Positions 58,966 through 64,000 of a DNA stretch of 64,000 nucleotides are shown here, in pieces; the stretch's first letter is position 1, and every line of letters starts with the position of its first letter. The DNA comes from Congeria kusceri (taxonomy: Eukaryota > Mollusca > Bivalvia > Myida > Dreissenidae). The translations under genes and the position numbers were made by a program. The stretch lies in assembly GCA_027627225.1 (NCBI GenBank), contig CM051034.1:13662480-13726479 (forward strand), written 5' to 3'. The notes beneath the pieces were generated by a model, which saw only the letters and a list, made by a program, of their open reading frames with translations, made no database searches and was not told where the DNA came from.

Positions 58966-59329
58966 GTCTTTCGGCCAACATTATATGAAAACTAATAATT
59001 CAGATAATATATAAAGTTCGTTACTATAGCAACCACATGCAATCATATCACTTGCTAAGAATTTACACATCATGTCTAAACATTGTATGCAAAAAACAGT
59101 ACGCAATTAATTCATATCATCACGCATCTGTGGAAGCAACTGATGCAAAAAGAAACGTTTATCAAAATAAAGGAAAATCGTTTATACAATATTATCCGGA
59201 GTTGCAAACGTACAATTTATGTTTATATTAATCATACGCGTTATTGTTCAAAATGTGACAGTACCAATTACTGTTTTGCTTATGTCAATTATATGTAGTT
59301 CTTTAATACAAACATTCAATGGTTAATAC

Positions 59330-61300
59330 ACATCAAAGCACGCGTTTGCCAAGTGTAGACACTCTTGACTCTTGAAACCTCTCAAAATGTCACTTGGTCC
59401 TTACAAGGTTTCTTAATTCATAGTCAATGACTGCGTAAAGACAGATTTATGATGCTGAATGGCTTCAACTGATTTAACGTCATGAAAATTTATGCTTTCT
59501 TTACGTGACTCGGGAACGGAAATTGCCAATTAACCCAATAAAATAGCAACACACGTAGTGGATAATTTTAAGTGTATATAATCACATAATAATTTAAATG
59601 GATAAAACCGTTTTTCTTAATAAATAAAACGTTATGGTTCGTTTGTATTTCCTTAAAAAGAACAGAACTAAACCATTTTTTGTGAAATTAAATCTCAAAC
59701 CATTTAAATTCCGACCATTATATATACCGCAATCGATATGAGCTCACTTTTTTGATGAGCATTTAACGTCTAACAAAGAAATCTATGATCTGACGATAAG
59801 ACTGTCGTACACTGGCAATGGCAATCTCATTTTCTGAATGCCCGATATCGCTTATAGCCGATTGATAAATTTTTGTCGCCGATAATTCATCGTCGTTCCT
59901 CAATTATTTTCGTCTTTGTTGTCGCCGTATATGGCCCATTTGAAGGCGAGCCACACTGTGACTAGTATGTATTCATTTTCATTGTACTTATTAATGAATG
60001 GTTTAAATCCGATGACCTAAACAGCACATTAGAAAGTACACTTTGATATAAATACATTGTCCTTGTATAAATAATATCACCTATTTTAAATAAATAGCCA
60101 TTTGCCGATTATATATAATGAATGTCTGCGAGAAACGGAAATAGACAGTGGCAGGACAACAATATAAAATAACAATACGGTGTAAACATGAGGCAACATC
60201 AGGTGGATTTATATTAAATATAATTGAATACATGCAGAGTTCCATTTTGTTCCCTTTAATGAATCTTGATTTTTATTTAATTAAGTATAATTGGTTATGG
60301 TTCTACCTAAATTCAGATGTGCACATATCACGTTTAAGGATAGGGCTGTGAATTATTTACCAATTTGAAAAGATGTACTCTCAGAAATAGTTTGTATTGA
60401 CATGGCACAGCTGTTTCATAATAGTTACTGAGGCCATTTCCACGAGGAACTATAAAAGGATTCTTGGCAAAGCTGCTTGTCATATCTTCAGACATAATTG
60501 ATCTGGCCTTAGAAACGTACAATATCATCTTATGAGTGCTTTGTCGAGTCATACCACAGATGCTATTAGATACGGCACGTTGGTAACCTTATCTACTGAA
60601 AAAGTTATGAAATCTGCCAAGCAGAACGACCAAGCAATTATAGGATATTTGTACTCATGTTTTCCCAGGATATATGTCATATAAACACGATAGTGTCAAT
60701 TCATTTCCCAAGTAATCTAATAGGCTTTAGGATAAAAAATGCCTATTTTTTATTTCGTATATCTGTTCGGTCTATATTTAATATATTTAATATTTCGTAG
60801 GTTATTATATACAGTGTACATGTGCATATGTTGAATTATAATTAATATCGTGAATTTATTATAAAAATATACGCGTTTAATCATAATACTTTCTCTATGG
60901 ATTTATTTCCCATCCTTGAAGCAATAATGACATTTTGTCATTATTGCATTGAATCCCAAGGCGATGTGTTATTAAACACTGATTTCATAATGGCGTTACT
61001 ATTTGAAATTGCCAAGCAATATGTTACTGCCTCGCAAAAATTTTGAAAACTAGACGTGTTTTTCCTCTTGGGTGGGTCGGATAAATACTAATGCGATACA
61101 TTGGATAAACTAAAGGCTCTGTCCGCTGTTTTGGTAGTTCTTTTCTACATAAGACAATTTACTTGCAATGAATGTTCTAGTATATTAGGCTGGCGATGCT
61201 AATTAAGAAGCGTACTATACCGTATGTTTGGACCGAGATAATGAACAATAACGATATTGATCTTTTTGATTTGTTCGTTATTACAGCAGCCTCATTTTGA
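59330..61300 (+). repeat. Array unit 6 (last)
   Basis: Block A (about 59385-59535, TTTCTTAATTCATAGTCAATG, GCGTAAAGACAGATTTATGATG), E (about 59855-60030), D (about 60090-60215, CAACATCAGGTGGATTTA), B (about 60380-60730, GACATGGCACAGCTGTTTCATAA, ATTGATCTGGCC, TTATCTACTGAAAAAGTTATGAAAT) and C (about 60890-61290, CTCTATGGATTTATTTCCCATCC, TTGAATCCCAAGGCGATG, CTTGGGTGGG) follow in the same order as in unit 1. No further unit is recognisable to the right. It is non-coding. Confidence 0.65.
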
Positions 61301-61739
61301 AATCATCTTATTTGAGGAGTGTTCACATGATCTGCTATAATTAATTAAAAGAGCTTCAATCATTAATAATAATATCATACAATACGTGATCGGTTGTATA
61401 ACACACATGCCGAAGAAAAAGCCAATCAAGATGTGTCGATGAAATAATGACGTTTTTGAAGACTGTTTTCGTCGCAATTCGATTGCATTAAATGGTCAAC
61501 GTAATAAACTACACATTGATAACAGAGATAAACAATGTGATTTGTGTACCACAGGCGGACAGAGCATTTACCTGGACAAAAAGATATATGGTGACGTGCT
61601 AACTGTGCAATCAGTAAACTTCTTATACTTAGAATTGCATTTGGATATCACACATTTGTACGGAATCATGTTTCTGCCAGTTAAATTGCGTCCTGTGCTT
61701 TACCGCGACGATGTGACATTTTAACTTTTATAATCTGGA

Positions 61740-62080
61740 GATATTCATAGACACAAACAATTTGGACGATTATCGCATTGTCGCAACATCGCGGTCTGGT
61801 ACACAGCGATAAGTATAACCAACATTTTGCAGCGTCGCATCTTTGCCCTCGGACAATATGCACGAGATGATAAGACTGTCGCACCACCAATTAATCATAG
61901 GGCAAGATACGACGATGCGACAATCCGAGATTTGGGCGATAATTATATTTCATAGACACACGTAATTTGGACGATAAGTTCGTATATCCCCGTTTTTCAA
62001 AGTACAAGCTATGCAGAAAATAAAAATTAAAATGTCGCGTTGTCGCATCGTCGCCGTCTTGTACAGAGCTAAATTTCAAA
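61740..62080. repeat. Partly duplicated GTCGCA-rich repeat
   Basis: CATAGACACAAACAATTTGGACGAT at about 61749 recurs as CATAGACACACGTAATTTGGACGAT at about 61953. The word CGCATTGTCGCAACATCGC at about 61775 is echoed by CGCGTTGTCGCATCGTCGCC at about 62036. The stretch is CpG-richer than its flanks. It looks like a decayed small dispersed element with an internal ~205 bp duplication. Confidence 0.45.
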
Positions 62081-63636
62081 TGACAGAATCAGGATTCTGT
62101 ACATTTGCATTTTGGTTAACTTCTTGTTGACATGTCGATCTCGAAATCCTCTGAGATTAGTATACATTTATATTTTGAATTATTACATAATCTATAATTG
62201 AAATGTTTACGATTGGTCAGTGAACTGTTTTCTGCAGGTCAATATTTTACCATATTTACCGATTTAACTATTATTTATCTATCTATACATAGATTAAGGA
62301 ATATTCTCCGATGCGTGCGCACAACATGGGTACAAGTGCATAACAGCATACTTATGAAAAGTACATGGATGGACTCATCGTCAGTTGACACGTCGGCTTT
62401 TGAAAACAATAACAAAATACATTTCAATTACAAGATTTTTTGGCTACGATGACCTAAATAATAAGGCAATATTTTCCCACCATAACAATGAATGACAAGT
62501 TCAGAATAATTTATGACGTCTCGTGTGACGTTAAAAATACACACAAATGTGGCGTTTCGGCGTAGCTCGCGGAGGTTGGTGTACAGATTTATTTATTTTA
62601 TTATAAAAAAAAATGAAATAAAAAAGTTGCATATATTAGTGGATATCGTCTCGGTCAATAATTATTTCTATCCATATCACACCATATTACGCGGCTAATA
62701 AGTAAATAATTGCATAACAATATATGGGAATATAATAATGTTATATTAATTGATCATTAATTTTCAAATGCAAGTTTGATTGTTAAACACAATGATGATA
62801 ATCAGTTTGCACAACAATGAGTCTACAGTAACACATCTTTCCATTTTTAATAGCTTAAGCATGCACTAGTTAATTATAGCAGACTGATTTTCATGTTATA
62901 TTGTTTTGCTCGCTATATAAGTTTTGCATGTTGTCAGGCATAGAAAATCATTAATTAAATAAAATTACCATTTTGAGAAGAAACATATGTTCAGTGCTAA
63001 TTAGCAGTGATCATCACATTATGAATCTTGCATTATTTTCAATAAGGAACGTTAAGTCAATAGTGAATACGACATTTTTATTTACTTCAAACCCATTAAA
63101 ATACAATTTGGAAAAGGTATGAGGCTTAACGAAGACCAAATAAGCAAATCATTATGATTTAGGGAATGAAATGTAAAAAGAAAGAACAAACGAAAATACG
63201 CAAAATAACCACCGTTCTAAACTACATGATCAAATTTTAACAGACAAACTGAATTATCTACGCATGTATTCATATACATGTATACACGAATAAATAAACC
63301 ACTACCTGTAAATATATGAACAATTGTCAAATCACACATCATTATTATAAGCAAATAATTAAAGGGAAGGAACAACATGTCAGGAAATTACATTTTCGAG
63401 TTCTTTTGTGCAGCTGTAAAAATTACTAAAAGGTAACAGCTGTCAGTTTGTATTTTAACAATCTGCTATTATATATATAAAGTTGTTGTTTGAGATAAAC
63501 GTTTAGGTAAAAGTTAATGAAGTTAAATTAATTTAAGCCACAGCTACCATTCAGTTGCAGAATGAAAACATATTACAAAATTGTAATTGCAATGCCGAAT
63601 GTCGGTCACCCAGTTTAAATCGCATGTCTTTTAAGG
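62081..63636. other. Intergenic, nothing recognised
   Basis: AT-rich sequence downstream of the nuclear receptor exon (its 3' UTR would lie at the right end, read leftwards). Short frames only, with no domain or repeat recognised. Confidence 0.4.
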
Positions 63637-63639
63637 TTC

Positions 63640-64000
63640 TCATTTGTCTTCGAACAGTAGCTCCGTCATTATGGGAACTTGGCCGATTACCTTCTCATCT
63701 TGGCATAGCTGATTGTATTCGTTTAAATAAAGCTCTGAACTTTCGCGCATAATTGTCAGGCAGTCAATTATCTTTGTAAATCTCCTGGTCGCAGAGCAGG
63801 GATTCGTTTTTTCCAATTGTCTCTGCAAAAGCTGCGTCAAGGACACCTGGATTTGTTCGACAAGTCTTGGATTTTCCAGAGCACATCGGTCAGTGAAGAC
63901 GAGTGATATGGCAATCAGCAACGCCTTTTCCTCACGTGTTAACTTAAGAGCTTGCAGTCTGACGTACATGTCGCAAACATTTTCTACGAGCTGTCTTGAA
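63640..64000 (-). CDS. Nuclear hormone receptor, C-terminal part of ligand-binding domain (partial)
   Basis: The minus strand is open from the window edge (first full codon 63999-63997) to TGA at 63642-63640, 119 residues. It matches the end of a nuclear receptor ligand-binding domain. LVENVCDMYVRLQALKLTREEKALL fits helices 7-8, then AISLVFTDRCAL and VEQIQVSLTQLLQRQLE fit helix 9, RRFTKIIDCLTIMRESSE fits helices 10/11, and PIMTELLFED is an AF-2 (helix 12) coactivator-binding motif. The protein would be a ligand-regulated transcription factor. The style suggests the NR1 group (VDR/HR96/E75-like or a bivalve-expanded NR1 clade), but the subfamily cannot be fixed without the DNA-binding domain, which lies beyond the window. 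This is the terminal coding exon; the rest is to the right. It is clearly richer in GC than the neighbouring sequence. Confidence 0.8.
   Translation of the reverse strand, partial: SRQLVENVCDMYVRLQALKLTREEKALLIAISLVFTDRCALENPRLVEQIQVSLTQLLQRQLEKTNPCSATRRFTKIIDCLTIMRESSELYLNEYNQLCQDEKVIGQVPIMTELLFEDK

Overview
This is a 64 kb stretch of an AT-rich, repeat-dense eukaryotic nuclear genome. Most of it is non-coding. The repeat types (hairpin-ended elements with tandem cores and GTCCGTC-type heads, tRNA-headed SINEs, a DUF1759-type BEL/Pao retrotransposon) and a KY/hillarin-type protein gene point to a bivalve mollusc, probably a heterodont clam or mussel. The species assignment is inference.

Only two host coding regions can be supported. 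The first, at 14369-15034 (+), is an intact 221-residue protein made of the two C-terminal Ig-like domains of the KY (kyphoscoliosis peptidase)/hillarin family, without the transglutaminase-like domain. A splice acceptor at 14248 and an in-frame stop upstream of the ATG support this start. The second, at the right edge (63640-64000, -), is the last exon of a nuclear hormone receptor, covering the end of the ligand-binding domain with its AF-2 helix. It runs off the window.

Layout: 0-9.9 kb is packed with bivalve-type repeats. These are hairpin-headed elements with 140-170 bp tandem cores (2.2-3.5, 4.5-5.7, 7.9-8.6 kb), a shorter hairpin-ended element (6.2-6.9 kb) and a 66 bp minisatellite (8.6-9.85 kb). 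9.9-14 kb is intergenic with a SINE. 14-16 kb holds the KY-like gene. 16-26 kb is intergenic with a 33 bp minisatellite, a ~1.65 kb-spaced duplication (19.1-21.5 kb) and a 92 bp tandem duplication. 26.25-27.5 kb is another tandem-core element.

From about 29 to 61.3 kb the sequence is an old tandem array of a 4-6 kb non-coding unit. The same ordered blocks recur in six diverged, partly incomplete copies. Later insertions sit in this array: a GC-rich terminal-inverted-repeat element (32.08-32.73 kb), a tRNA-derived SINE (45.66-45.9 kb), the 3' end of a LINE (46.4-47.4 kb, minus), small insertions inside unit copies, and a complete-length but dead BEL/Pao LTR retrotransposon (50168-58960). The retrotransposon has a 5 bp target duplication, Gag/protease/RT/RNase H/integrase relics, a second transposon nested in its RNase H, and an unrecognised extra 3' reading frame. 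A segment of its LTR lies in opposite orientation in the two LTRs.

No rRNA, no functional tRNA gene, no CRISPR array and no prokaryotic operon was seen.
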